The position numbers and the translations under genes were made by a program. Under the pieces are notes generated by a model. The model was given only the letters and a program-made list of their open reading frames with translations. It searched no databases and had not been told where the DNA came from. Below are positions 33,392 to 41,674 of a DNA stretch of 64,000 bases, piece after piece (the first letter of the stretch is position 1; every line of letters begins with the position of its first letter). Location: NCBI GenBank assembly GCA_051881815.1, contig JBJEQP010000083.1, positions 124,001-188,000 on the forward strand, read 5' to 3'. The stretch comes from UMGS363 sp051881815 (GTDB lineage Bacteria > Bacillota > Clostridia > Oscillospirales > Ruminococcaceae).

Positions 33392-34069
33392 TTAACGCTG
33401 AATCAACTCTCTTTTCTTCCAACTTATAAAGCCATACATATCATTGAAGAAGAAAATCACAAAGTTTACAACTACGGTAATATAGATCGGGTCTTCTATT
33501 GACGCCAAACCCCAAAGAATTATGAGTACAATATCATTTGATGCGTACCCAAGGGCATAGTACGAGCTTCGCAGCATAGTAAGCGAAGCGGCAAGAAAAC
33601 TGGTTGCAATGGAGATCGTACTTAACACAATATTCGGTGTATCAAGCGCACGCAAAACATAATAGAATACAACTGTCACAACTGTGCCGAAGAATATGAT
33701 CCCTGCGATGTGCTTTTTTGTGATTTTTTGTATCGCAACCTCATTTCCGTTTTCCGACGGATTTTTTATCCAAGTTACCGTTGACCAGACCGCCATAGGC
33801 AGGGTCATTCCAAGATAAGTGACCATCTCTCCCCAGTACCTAAACCGATAAGAAATGATACCGTAAAGAACGCTGAACACGATCATCAATATCTGCGCCC
33901 AGACGTTGCCCTTTGCCGCAAAGATAAGCGATGTAACGCCTATCCATGCAGTTATCAGTGTAAGCAAACTGATATCTCCCGATAGTATACTTGAAATTGT
34001 TATTATCAATATAGAGGATATCCAAAGCAGCCATTCCTTTTTTGTTAAATTTTTAAAAGGGTTTATCAT
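33392..34069 (-). CDS. pnuC: PnuC-family nicotinamide riboside transporter
   Basis: A 225-residue membrane protein with about seven helices. Motifs FAAKGNVWAQILMIVFSVLYGIISY and YRFRYWGEMVTYLGMTLPMA are typical of PnuC, which admits nicotinamide riboside by facilitated diffusion, trapped by phosphorylation. No NadR kinase is adjacent. ATG 34069 has AAGGAG 8 bases upstream. It sits in an island of unrelated short genes separated by repeats C1 and C2. The nicotinamidase/PncB pair at 51.4-53.5 kb uses related precursors. Confidence 0.9.
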   Translation of the reverse strand: MINPFKNLTKKEWLLWISSILIITISSILSGDISLLTLITAWIGVTSLIFAAKGNVWAQILMIVFSVLYGIISYRFRYWGEMVTYLGMTLPMAVWSTVTWIKNPSENGNEVAIQKITKKHIAGIIFFGTVVTVVFYYVLRALDTPNIVLSTISIATSFLAASLTMLRSSYYALGYASNDIVLIILWGLASIEDPIYITVVVNFVIFFFNDMYGFISWKKRELIQR

Positions 34070-34096
34070 TTTTTCACTCCTTGAATTTTTAAGACT

Positions 34097-34162
34097 TTAC
34101 CTAATAAATTCAAGGATCATTGCAGGGTCTAATATCGGTATTGACCGATTATTCAAAATCAT
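34097..34162 (-). CDS. 21-codon small reading frame upstream of pnuC
   Basis: Encodes MILNNRSIPILDPAMILEFIR. It has a good ribosome site (AAGGAGAGCTGAA) supplied by the end of leader repeat C2, and stops 27 bases before pnuC. It could be the truncated start of a displaced gene, or a leader peptide. No family match is known to me, so this call is tentative. Confidence 0.35.
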   Translation of the reverse strand: MILNNRSIPILDPAMILEFIR

Positions 34163-34180
34163 TTCAGCTCTCCTTATAAA

Positions 34181-34215
34181 TTCTGATTTGCAGATCAAAT
34201 TATCTCTCCGATAAA
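34181..34215 (-). repeat. Leader repeat, copy C2
   Basis: Minus strand: TTATCGGAGAGATAATTTGA then TCTGCAAATCAGAATT; identical to C1 across more than 25 bases. Confidence 0.82.
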
Positions 34216-34225
34216 TGGAAATTTG

Positions 34226-34618
34226 TCATTGTAAAACTTTTTTTAAATCAGACACATATAACTCTTGCTGTTTCTTCAAAAATGTTTTCACAAAGGGTTT
34301 CATGAACAGCTTTTTAACAGTTACATCTTCCGTGAAATCAATTTCAGTCTGACCGTTCTTTTCGGCAAATATTCCTATCCAATGCCCTTTCATATTACTG
34401 TTTTCCATATCAAATTCCCAACGCTTATATGGTTCAAAAACTGTAATTGTAAATGTAGTCGCAAACCCGTCTTTCGTGTATTCTATAAATTGCTTCTCGT
34501 TTATAATTTCAATTTTGCTTAAGTCACTGCGCCATTGATAATTTTCCAGTGAAGTAACTTTATCCCATACTGTTTTTATATCGCTTTGAAATAAGGCTGT
34601 TAATCTTGAAACTGCCAT
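34226..34618 (-). CDS. SRPBCC-superfamily (polyketide cyclase/START-like) protein
   Basis: A 130-residue helix-grip protein: the N-terminus SDIKTVWDKVTSLENYQWRSDLSKIE and the pattern KRWEFDMEN...IGIFAEKNGQTEIDFTEDV are typical of SRPBCC ligand-binding proteins. It probably binds a hydrophobic ligand or buffers lipid; the function is unknown. GGAGG precedes the ATG by 9 bases and lies in a degenerate copy of the leader repeat (34649-34672). Confidence 0.82.
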   Translation of the reverse strand: MAVSRLTALFQSDIKTVWDKVTSLENYQWRSDLSKIEIINEKQFIEYTKDGFATTFTITVFEPYKRWEFDMENSNMKGHWIGIFAEKNGQTEIDFTEDVTVKKLFMKPFVKTFLKKQQELYVSDLKKVLQ

Positions 34619-34699
34619 AATATTGATCCTCCAAATTACGTTTATAAATTAAAATATCTCTCCGACAAATGTGAAGTTGCGGATGAGATAAAGCAGAAG

Positions 34700-35268
34700 T
34701 TAATCTATCCAACAGCTTATAATATTCCAATCTTTATCCCACCACACTTCAATAAAATGTCCAAACATAAATCTGTCATTTGAAAGGCAAGTGCCAATAG
34801 AATTATCCTTTATACTAATCCTCATTTGTTCGGTAGATAAAGTTGGCAGATAGAATTGCACCAATCAAGGAAAGCGACCGCAGGCGTGCTGTCGCACGGC
34901 AAGGGAGCTTGACGACGAGTGGTGTAATTATAGCTGCCCAATTTATCTACCGGTTAAATGAGGATTAGTATTAAATCTAACACAAATGAATCAAAGTATA
35001 AATTTGAAGACATTTCATTCGGTGATTTTACAATATTTCTGTTTACCCCGTAAAAATTATAAAACTCGTTGTCAAAAGCACTTTCAATCAAATCATCTGC
35101 ATTACATACAGCATACTCTAGCTTTTCATAAAATAATTTGATAAGCTGACTATCCGATTCTTCTTTTTCGTCACCAACAATATCATACGATTCAGGGTCA
35201 TCATATGGACTGCAAAATCTTTTGCTTTCACCAATTATTTTTGCTATCAAATCTTCGTTTAAAAGCAT
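34700..35268 (-). pseudogene. Accessory gene of unknown function interrupted by element B3
   Basis: The 5' part (MLLNEDLIAKIIGESKRF... to SNLYFDSFVLDL) ends at 34974 and then reads a few codons into element B3 before a stop. The C-terminal remainder (KDNSIGTCLSNDRFMFGHF...WIID-type end to a TAA at 34700) lies beyond the element. Removing B3 with one copy of the TTA duplication rejoins the frame exactly (VLDL-KDNS). The intact protein would be about 135 residues, acidic, and resembles small immunity-type proteins by composition only. A leader repeat and GGGAGG site precede the start. Confidence 0.72.
34813..34970. mobile_element. Palindromic MITE-like element, long class, copy B3 (158 bp), inserted in a gene
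   Basis: Nearly identical to B1 (ends TACTAATCCTCATTT / AAATGAGGATTAGTA). TTA duplicated (34810-34812, 34971-34973). Confidence 0.9.
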
Positions 35269-35281
35269 ATATCCTCCCTAA

Positions 35282-35318
35282 TTCCGATTTGCAGATCAAA
35301 TTATCTCCCCGATAAATT
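35282..35318 (-). repeat. Leader repeat, copy C3
   Basis: Minus strand: TTATCGGGGAGATAATTTGA then TCTGCAAATCGGAATTA, running directly into the ribosome site GGGAGG of the interrupted gene. Confidence 0.82.
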
Positions 35319-35353
35319 GAAAGTTGATGATCTGTTTGTAAAATTGTACACAA

Positions 35354-35863
35354 TTATAAATTAATAATTGTGTTTCTTGATGTGTCCCAATAAACCAATT
35401 CTATTCTGCCTTTCGTTTTTGTAATTTCTTGTCTAAACTCATCCGGTAATTCATTTAAGTCCATTCTATAGTCGTAATCTTTGCCAATAGCTTTTTGAGA
35501 TAAACTTGATGATATCCACCTTACTCCGCTATATATGATTATTAAACATTTCATATTATTCAAAATGTTTTTAAGATCGTCCAGCATTGCATCATAGTCC
35601 CACTTTTCTGACATATAATGGCTATGCCACCCGTAATATGAAAGAGTAAACTCTCCCATATCTTCTAAATCAATGTAAATTGGATACTCACTTGTTGAAT
35701 TAATAACTGTAATGCATAAATCTCCTTCTTCCAAATAGTTATAATCTTCATCTAAAGGATTATCGTGGATCTCATATTTAACACCGTAGTTTATTAGCAA
35801 CCCACAAATCTCGTCTTTCTTATCAATTGGATTAATCTCTGTATATTCAACTTGTTTACCCAT
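35354..35863 (-). CDS. Hypothetical acidic protein, possible immunity protein
   Basis: A 169-residue soluble, acidic protein (MGKQVEYTEINPIDKKDEIC). It has alternating predicted strands with aromatic patches (FTLSYYGWHSHYMSEKWDYD). No family is recognised with confidence; size, acidity and neighbourhood resemble immunity proteins of polymorphic toxins, but no toxin gene is in the window. ATG 35863 follows GTGGAGG by 7 bases, in a sequence like the one before the DUF2185 gene at 43196. Confidence 0.68.
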   Translation of the reverse strand: MGKQVEYTEINPIDKKDEICGLLINYGVKYEIHDNPLDEDYNYLEEGDLCITVINSTSEYPIYIDLEDMGEFTLSYYGWHSHYMSEKWDYDAMLDDLKNILNNMKCLIIIYSGVRWISSSLSQKAIGKDYDYRMDLNELPDEFRQEITKTKGRIELVYWDTSRNTIINL

Positions 35864-35964
35864 ATTTACCTCCACAAATCCCGGTTTTACCAAATCAACT
35901 CTTTCTCAAAGTAAAAATCATAAAAAACTATCAGCCGTGCAATAATTACGCATTACGCATTAAA

Positions 35965-36345
35965 TCATCCTCCGAGCCTTTCACGTTCCTGTGCAAGCTC
36001 GGCAGAAAGCTTCTTTATGCTCCAGCTTCGATTCATTGGAGTGAGAATGGCTTTCAGCGGAATAGACAGATGCGCCTTTTTTATTTCGGAAAGCACAGAG
36101 TTTATCTTACTGTCCGAAAGACCTGCGAGTACAAGACATCCGAATTTGGATTCACAGCTTTTTTCGCTTTTTGCAAAACCGTTCAGACCTGCGAAATATC
36201 CGATCGGAGTATCGGCAGAGTCATCCTCGGCAATGACAAGCTTTATTCGGAGCTTGTCGGCTATCTGCGCAAGCGCGGCAAGGTTTTCCTGCTGTTTGTA
36301 TGCGATCAGGCGCTCATTGGCGCTGCTCATAATTCTTGCTTTCAT
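35965..36345 (-). CDS. DUF3783 family protein
   Basis: A 126-residue protein whose C-terminal half (FGCLVLAGLSDSKINSVLSEIKKAHLSIPLKAILTPMNRSW) matches DUF3783, a small domain common in clostridia with unknown role. The start is uncertain: ATG 36345 has a weak ribosome site, while AAGGAG lies 40 bases further upstream without a usable codon after it; a TTG at 36399 would be the longest frame. Confidence 0.75.
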   Translation of the reverse strand: MKARIMSSANERLIAYKQQENLAALAQIADKLRIKLVIAEDDSADTPIGYFAGLNGFAKSEKSCESKFGCLVLAGLSDSKINSVLSEIKKAHLSIPLKAILTPMNRSWSIKKLSAELAQERERLGG

Positions 36346-36437
36346 ATTATCTGTTCTGCAGCTGTTGATGCTTGCAGTTCTCCTTTCTATCCTGCTCAAT
36401 AATTGAACTATAACATATTTTCATAAAAAGGTCAAGA

Positions 36438-36466
36438 AAAAATGCCGACAGGCGAACCTGTCGGCA
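36438..36466 (-). terminator. Intrinsic terminator of the anchored secreted protein gene
   Basis: TGCCGACAGG / CCTGTCGGCA with a short loop, followed on the minus strand by TTTTTTCTT. Confidence 0.88.
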
Positions 36467-36479
36467 AAAAATTTGTATC

Positions 36480-37211
36480 TTATTCTGTGAATCTGTTCTG
36501 GAATTTTGAAATTATAAGACCTACGCATACGACTACGCCGACAAGTATAACGCAGACGAGAACAATAAGAAGAATTCTCGGTCCCTTTGTTACAGAAACG
36601 GTGACGCCTGTAGGCTCCTTCTGGTCACCTATGTTTTCAATAGCTGTTCCGGTCGGTGTTATAACGGTGAGGTCGTCAATATATGCAACTGCGCCGTCGT
36701 AAGCTTCAAATACAGGGATAGAAAATCCAAAGCTTGTATTGTCCGCATTCGAGGGGAGTGTGATAGAAACATCGACCCATTCTCCGGCATTTTCGCCTGT
36801 GACCTCCGAGGAGAGCCAGATTATTCCGTCGGAGAAAACACTGAACGACGGAGCAAGCTTTGCTGCATCCTTATCAAAAAGAACCTTCATTGATATTGTG
36901 CAGCCTGCAAAATTGTCAAGTCCAAGCGAAGAAGCGTTAAAGTAAAGTCCGCCGAAACGATTATCTTCCGGAACGGAAACGTCGACCTTCTGTGAAAGCT
37001 TGAGCGAACCGTTGCCATCGAACTTTGTCTGTTCATCTATTGAAGCTTTGAAACCTGTTTCTTCGACCGAACCGTAGCTCTGGAGCATTGAAACAGATTT
37101 GTCGGTATCAAAACAGAATGTTGCATCATTAGCGGCAAATGCCGAAAAAGCGACTGCGGAGAGCGCCATAACGGAAGCTGCGGCGGCAGCAATGATCTTT
37201 GTGAATTTCAT
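36480..37211 (-). CDS. Secreted, membrane-anchored beta-sandwich protein
   Basis: A 243-residue protein: signal peptide (about 1-26, cleaved near AFA-AND), an extracellular beta-rich domain (27-190) that looks like a jelly-roll carbohydrate-binding fold (GSLKLSQKVDVSV, AYDGAVAYIDDLTVI), and a C-terminal membrane anchor (about 207-232) with a short basic tail. The binding role is inferred from the fold only. ATG 37211 matches the signal peptide start; a consensus promoter is upstream. Confidence 0.8.
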   Translation of the reverse strand: MKFTKIIAAAAASVMALSAVAFSAFAANDATFCFDTDKSVSMLQSYGSVEETGFKASIDEQTKFDGNGSLKLSQKVDVSVPEDNRFGGLYFNASSLGLDNFAGCTISMKVLFDKDAAKLAPSFSVFSDGIIWLSSEVTGENAGEWVDVSITLPSNADNTSFGFSIPVFEAYDGAVAYIDDLTVITPTGTAIENIGDQKEPTGVTVSVTKGPRILLIVLVCVILVGVVVCVGLIISKFQNRFTE

Positions 37212-37295
37212 GTCAAAACCCGTCCTTTTTTCATTTGGCTGATAAGCTTTCCGGGAAAACAACTGTATCAGCGTCTATTTATATCATACATATAT

Positions 37296-37324
37296 ATTTT
37301 ATTATAATATGCAAAATTTGTCAA
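37296..37324 (-). promoter_or_regulatory. Promoter of the anchored secreted protein gene
   Basis: Minus-strand TTGACA (37324-37319) and TAAAAT (37301-37296), 17-bp spacer. The -35 box lies inside a hairpin (AAATTTGTCAATATG / CATATTGACAAATTT, 37315-37354) that may also end the EF-G transcript. Confidence 0.7.
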
Positions 37325-37395
37325 TATGTTTTTTACGCATATTGACAAATTTTTTTAAGCATATTGATAAATTTTTTGATTTGTGTTATGTTTGA

Positions 37396-39435
37396 TTATT
37401 CTTCGGCTGTTCCGCCCATTGAAAGGATAACTTCGCTGACAAGGTTGCCGGGGAGCTGCTCATAGCGGAGGAATTCGAGCGAGAAGCTGCCCTTTCCTCG
37501 TGTGATCTGACGGAGCTGCATTGTAAAGCTCTGCATTTCACGGAGAGGAACTTCCGCTTCGATCTCTGTCATGCCGTTCTTGACAGGCGTCATACCGATA
37601 ACTCTGCCGCGGCGCTTGTTGAGATCGCCCATGATATCGCCGGTGTTTTCATCGGCAGCGGTCACATAAAGCTTTCCGATAGGTTCAAGTATGGTTGGGT
37701 CAGCCTGCTTCAAGCCTTCCTTGTATGCGAGCGAAGCAGCGGTCTTGAACGACATTTCCGAACTGTCAACGGGATGATAGGATCCGTCAACAAGGATAGC
37801 TTTAAGTCCCATTACAGGGCAGCCTGCGAGAACGCCCTTCTTTACGCAGTCCTGGAGTCCCTTTTCAACTGCGGGGAAGAAGTTCTTCGGAACTGCACCG
37901 CCAACGACCTTTTCTTCAAATACAAGTCCGTCCGAGATGCAGGGTTCAAATTCGATCCAGACATGACCGTACTGACCGTGGCCGCCTGTCTGCTTCTTGT
38001 ATTTGCCTTCAGCCTTGACCTTCTTGCGGATAGTTTCGCGGTATGCGATCTTGGGTTCGGCAAGTACGACTTCCGCACCGAATTTATTCTTGAGCTTTGC
38101 AACAGCGTTTTCAAGGTGCTGTTCGCCAAGTCCCTTGAGTATCTGTTCCTTTGTGAACGGGTCAAGTCCGAAGCTTAAAGTCTTATCCTCCTCGATAAGT
38201 CTTGCAATGCCCGAGCTTACCTTTGCTTCATCGCCCTGTGTCTTCGCACGTACAGCCATACCGTAGCAGGGCTTCGGGAAATCGGGCGAAGCGACATTTA
38301 CAACTCTGGACGAAGCGCAGATCGTATCGCCTGTATTTGCGCCGATCTTTACCGCAACGGCAATATCGCCTGCCAAAGCCTCGGTGATCTCGGTCTGCTT
38401 CTTGCCGGCGAAGGTGTAAAGCTTGCCGAGCTTTTCCGGAGCAGCTGTCGAGCTGTTGACATAGTCGGTGTTTGCTGTGATCTTTCCGCCGAGGATCTTG
38501 AGGAAGGACATCTTTCCTACGAACGGGTCGGCAACAGTCTTGAATACATAAGCAGCAGTCGGTTCGCTGTCGCTGTACTTGATCTCAACGATGTTTCCTG
38601 CAGCTGTTTCGGAAAGAACAGGCTTGTTGTCCGCAGGTGACGGTAGAAGGAGGGAAATTTCCTTTAAGATCATATCAACGCCTGCGGTCGTGGTGGACGA
38701 GCAGCATACAACAGGAGTGATGATGCCCTCGTTCATGCCCTTGTGGATACCGTGAACAAGCTCCTTCTGTGTGAAGGCTTCACCCTCAAAGAATTTCTCC
38801 ATAAGGGAGTCGTCAGTTTCGGCAACAGCCTCGGAGAATGCTGCAACAAGACCGTCCATACGGTATTCGAGTTTTTCGCAGACTTCGGCAGTCGGCATTT
38901 CTGTTTCTACTGCGTTTCCGTTGCTGTCGTATGTATAAGCCTTCATCTCAATGAGGTTTACGAACGAAACTACCTGATGATCCTTGATTATCGGGAAAAC
39001 AACAGGGCAGACGGTGGGACCGAACTTTGTTTTAAGCTCGGTGAGAACGTTGAAATAGTTTGCGTCGGGGTCATCGACCTTTGTAATGACAAACATTTTC
39101 GGCTTTCCGAGCTCTCCTGCGAGGTCGTAAGCCTTTTCGGTGCCGACCTTGACGCCGGACTTTGCGGAAACGGTTATCATTACCGTATCAGCGGCGGAAA
39201 CTGCCTCGTACATTCCTCCTGCAAAGTCAAAAAGACCCGGTGTATCGAGAAGGTTTACCTTAATGTCGTTATATTCAAAAGAAGCAAGCGACGATGCAAG
39301 CGTTGCAGCCGGCGACTCGGCTCTCTGGGATGTACCCGATTTGAGAAGGAGCGCTTCGGAAAGAGAAGTTTTTCCTGAACCTGAATGGCCTGCAAGGGCG
39401 ATGTTTCTGATGTTTTCTGCGGAATACTGTTTCAT
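37396..39435 (-). CDS. Elongation factor G-like translational GTPase (EF-G paralogue)
   Basis: A 679-residue GTPase with EF-G domain order. The P-loop is GHSGSGKTS, followed by switch regions (DTPGLFDFAGG) and the G4 site (ITKVDD). Domains II-V follow, including GGHGQYGHVWIEFEP and PVDSSEMSFKTAAS. Its divergent G domain and lack of the usual AGDI region mark it as the second EF-G of clostridia, distinct from the fusA gene next to rpsG; the function is uncertain (ribosome-linked GTPase). ATG 39435 follows GGAGAG. The gene is monocistronic. Confidence 0.88.
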   Translation of the reverse strand: MKQYSAENIRNIALAGHSGSGKTSLSEALLLKSGTSQRAESPAATLASSLASFEYNDIKVNLLDTPGLFDFAGGMYEAVSAADTVMITVSAKSGVKVGTEKAYDLAGELGKPKMFVITKVDDPDANYFNVLTELKTKFGPTVCPVVFPIIKDHQVVSFVNLIEMKAYTYDSNGNAVETEMPTAEVCEKLEYRMDGLVAAFSEAVAETDDSLMEKFFEGEAFTQKELVHGIHKGMNEGIITPVVCCSSTTTAGVDMILKEISLLLPSPADNKPVLSETAAGNIVEIKYSDSEPTAAYVFKTVADPFVGKMSFLKILGGKITANTDYVNSSTAAPEKLGKLYTFAGKKQTEITEALAGDIAVAVKIGANTGDTICASSRVVNVASPDFPKPCYGMAVRAKTQGDEAKVSSGIARLIEEDKTLSFGLDPFTKEQILKGLGEQHLENAVAKLKNKFGAEVVLAEPKIAYRETIRKKVKAEGKYKKQTGGHGQYGHVWIEFEPCISDGLVFEEKVVGGAVPKNFFPAVEKGLQDCVKKGVLAGCPVMGLKAILVDGSYHPVDSSEMSFKTAASLAYKEGLKQADPTILEPIGKLYVTAADENTGDIMGDLNKRRGRVIGMTPVKNGMTEIEAEVPLREMQSFTMQLRQITRGKGSFSLEFLRYEQLPGNLVSEVILSMGGTAEE

Positions 39436-39506
39436 AGCGGGATCTCTCCAATCTTGAATATATATTTTGTCAAAAATAAACAAAATAATTCTGTTTTATG
39501 TTTCCT

Positions 39507-39535
39507 ATTATATACCTTTTTATTAACAGAATCAA
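39507..39535 (-). promoter_or_regulatory. Possible promoter of the EF-G-like gene
   Basis: Minus-strand TTGATT (39535-39530) and TATAAT (39512-39507), 17-bp spacer. Confidence 0.6.
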
Positions 39536-39635
39536 TCCTTTTGCATCAACTTTTACAGTTATTTTAAAACATTGTATAAAATATTGTGCATAATGACAAC
39601 AGAAAAAGCTTTTTTATAAAAAACGCAGTCGGATA

Positions 39636-39664
39636 TTGACGAAAAAAGATTAGTGTGGTACAAT
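39636..39664 (+). promoter_or_regulatory. Promoter of xpt
   Basis: TTGACG (39636-39641) and TACAAT (39659-39664) with a 17-bp spacer. The leader after it is only about 40 bases, too short for a purine riboswitch. Confidence 0.72.
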
Positions 39665-39709
39665 TAAAATCAATGATCCGAACGAAAAAACTTGCGGAGG
39701 TAAATTCTG

Positions 39710-40297
39710 ATGAAACTGCTTGAGGATAGGATAATTAAGGACGGCATCGTAAAGGATGGCGGAGTTCTGAAGGTGGACAGCTTTCTCAACCACAAGATGG
39801 ATATCGACCTTTTTAATGAGATGGGCAAGGAATTCAGACGTCTTTTTGACAAGGAAAGCTCACGCATCAACAAGATACTTACTATCGAAGCTTCGGGCAT
39901 CGGCATTGCCTGCATTGCGGCGCAGCATTTCGGAGTTCCCGTTGTTTTTGCAAAGAAGGCGCAGAGCATCAACATCGACGGTGAGGTTTACAGCACGAAG
40001 ATAAAGTCTTTCACTCACGGAAAGGTATATGACGTTATCGTTTCAAAGAAGTACATATCTAACGAGGATCATATCCTTATCATTGACGATTTTCTTGCAA
40101 ACGGCTGTGCACTCGAGGGACTTATCGACCTTGTACAGAGCGCAGGTGCGACAGTTGAAGGCATCGGTATATGCGTGGAAAAGGGCTTCCAGCCGGGCGG
40201 AGAAGCTATCCGCAATCGCGGCATACATCTTGAATCGCTTGCTATCGTTGACGAGATGGACGCTTCAACCGGAAGCATCACTTTCCGCAAGCAGTAA
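39710..40297 (+). CDS. xpt: Xanthine phosphoribosyltransferase
   Basis: A 195-residue enzyme starting MKLLEDRIIKDGIV. The PRPP-binding site ILIIDDFLANGCALEGLI and the family regions EASGIGIACIAAQHFGVP and KAQSINIDGEVY are clear. It salvages xanthine to XMP. GCGGAGG lies 11 bases before the ATG. In many Firmicutes xpt is preceded by a guanine riboswitch and followed by pbuX; neither is present here. Confidence 0.94.
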   Translation: MKLLEDRIIKDGIVKDGGVLKVDSFLNHKMDIDLFNEMGKEFRRLFDKESSRINKILTIEASGIGIACIAAQHFGVPVVFAKKAQSINIDGEVYSTKIKSFTHGKVYDVIVSKKYISNEDHILIIDDFLANGCALEGLIDLVQSAGATVEGIGICVEKGFQPGGEAIRNRGIHLESLAIVDEMDASTGSITFRKQ

Positions 40298-40317
40298 GAA
40301 AATACACAAACAAAACA

Positions 40318-40350
40318 GCGCCCGAGGATTCAAAAGTCTTCGGGCGCTTG
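40318..40350. terminator. Bidirectional terminator between xpt and aldo/keto reductase
   Basis: GCGCCCGAGGA pairs with TCTTCGGGCGC (one G-T), between two converging genes. Confidence 0.85.
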
Positions 40351-40358
40351 ATGTTTAT

Positions 40359-41222
40359 TTAAAATGGTCTTTCATCGGGGTTTTCGTGGACACCGCATTC
40401 GCCGTACATTTCGGAGAGTGCGACCATATCGGCAGGTTCGATCTCAAAACCGAAAATATCGAGATTCTTCTTTATGTGTTCGGGGGAAACCGACCTTGCG
40501 ATCGGAACAAAGCCGTTCTGCAGGCACCAGCGTATGCAGAGCTGCGGTATGCTCACGCCGTATTTTCCTGCCATTTCCGACAGCCGTTCGGACGAAAGAG
40601 CCTTGCCTGTTCCGAGAACGCTGTAGCCTTCGATAAGGATGCCCTTGTTGGTGCAGGCGGAGATCGTTTCTTCATCGACATCGCCGGGGCAAACTCTTAT
40701 CTGATCGACCGACGGAGAGATCTCTGCCGTTTCAAAAAGTGCGTCAAGATGACGTTCACAGAAGTTGCTCACGCCGATAGCACGAACCTTTCCGTCACGG
40801 TAAAGCGTTTCCATAGCCCTCCAGAGTTCGGCGTTGCGTTCTTTCCAGCAGGCACGGAATTTCAGCGGATTCGGCCAATGTATGAGCAAAAGGTCAAGAT
40901 AGTCCGTTCCGAGGAGGGAAAGTGACTGCTCGCAGGCTGCAATAGCTTCGTCATAGGTGCGGATATTGTTCCAGAGCTTCGTTGTGAGAAAAAGCTCGTC
41001 ACGGGCAATGCCGCTCCGCTTAATTCCCGAGCCGACAAATTCCTCATTCCCGTAAGCGGCGGCAGTGTCAATGTGTGTATATCCTGCACGGATCGCTTCG
41101 GCAACGGCAAGCTCGGCGGCTGAACCTTCGATCTGCCATGTTCCGAAACCAACGCATGGGATCATTGAGCCGTTCAGAAGCTCGATCCTGTCAGCAGAGT
41201 TTTTTACGTTAGCTGTCAGCAT
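40359..41222 (-). CDS. Aldo/keto reductase
   Basis: A 287-residue NADPH-dependent reductase with a complete family pattern: IPCVGFGTWQIEGS at the N-terminus, HIDTAAAYGNEEFVGSGIK (catalytic Asp/Tyr), LTTKLW (Lys), LLLIHWPNP (His), and IGVSNFCERHLDAL. It should reduce aldehydes or ketones, physiological substrate unknown. GGGAGG precedes the ATG. Confidence 0.93.
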   Translation of the reverse strand: MLTANVKNSADRIELLNGSMIPCVGFGTWQIEGSAAELAVAEAIRAGYTHIDTAAAYGNEEFVGSGIKRSGIARDELFLTTKLWNNIRTYDEAIAACEQSLSLLGTDYLDLLLIHWPNPLKFRACWKERNAELWRAMETLYRDGKVRAIGVSNFCERHLDALFETAEISPSVDQIRVCPGDVDEETISACTNKGILIEGYSVLGTGKALSSERLSEMAGKYGVSIPQLCIRWCLQNGFVPIARSVSPEHIKKNLDIFGFEIEPADMVALSEMYGECGVHENPDERPF

Positions 41223-41362
41223 AAAATGTCCTCCCTAATTTCCAGCGGATCCAAATCATTTTTATATCTATTGTCATTATATCACAAAAACAAATGATGT
41301 AAATGAACTTTTTGTGTATTTTAATTAAAAACGGGTTTTTGACAATTTTTTTGAAAAAGCAC

Positions 41363-41391
41363 TTGACAAATTCTCTCGTATTTGATATAAT
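41363..41391 (+). promoter_or_regulatory. Promoter of tRNA-Ser
   Basis: TTGACA (41363-41368) and TATAAT (41386-41391), 17-bp spacer. Confidence 0.85.
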
Positions 41392-41405
41392 AACATAGTC
41401 GGCAC

Positions 41406-41498
41406 GGAGAAGTCGCCTAGCCCGGTTTATGGCGCACGACTGGAACTCGTGTATGGGTTAATAGCTCATCGAGGGTTCGAATCCCTCCTTCTCCGCCA
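41406..41498 (+). tRNA. tRNA-Ser(GGA)
   Basis: Acceptor GGAGAAG (41406-41412) pairs with CTTCTCC (41488-41494), then G and an encoded CCA. The anticodon arm CACGA-CTGGAAC-TCGTG gives GGA, reading UCC and UCU. A long variable arm is present. Confidence 0.96.
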
Positions 41499-41500
41499 CA

Positions 41501-41536
41501 AAGCCTTGTAAACATTGCGTTTGCAAGGCTTTTTTG
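41501..41536 (+). terminator. Intrinsic terminator after tRNA-Ser
   Basis: AAAGCCTTG and CAAGGCTTTTTT form a stem around TAAACATTGCGTTTG. Confidence 0.88.
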
Positions 41537-41552
41537 CTTTTTCGGAAAAGTT

Positions 41553-41586
41553 GGATTTTTGTACACTTTTTGATCGGGGATCAGTA
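41553..41586. repeat. Fragment of a short-class palindromic element (A4)
   Basis: GGATTTTTGTACACTTTTTG followed by ATCGGGGATCAGTA matches the right arm of A1; the left arm is absent. TAA follows, as for other copies. Confidence 0.75.
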
Positions 41587-41674
41587 TAAAATAATTTGAT
41601 TCGGTTGATTTCTGAATTTTTTTATGATATACTTTAAAAAATAAATCAAAATTTTCAATATTAAGGATAAAGCT

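Noticed and set aside
33227..36400. Integron-like cassette array
   Set aside because: No integrase gene and no attC-like paired core sites (GTTRRRY/RYYYAAC) were seen; the repeats instead resemble shared leader sequence.
39601..39709. Purine riboswitch upstream of xpt
   Set aside because: The predicted leader after the promoter is only about 40 bases and lacks the conserved three-way junction sequences.
40029..40925. 298-codon plus-strand frame across xpt and the aldo/keto reductase gene
   Set aside because: It overlaps both real genes in another frame, runs through their shared terminator, and shows no protein-family features.
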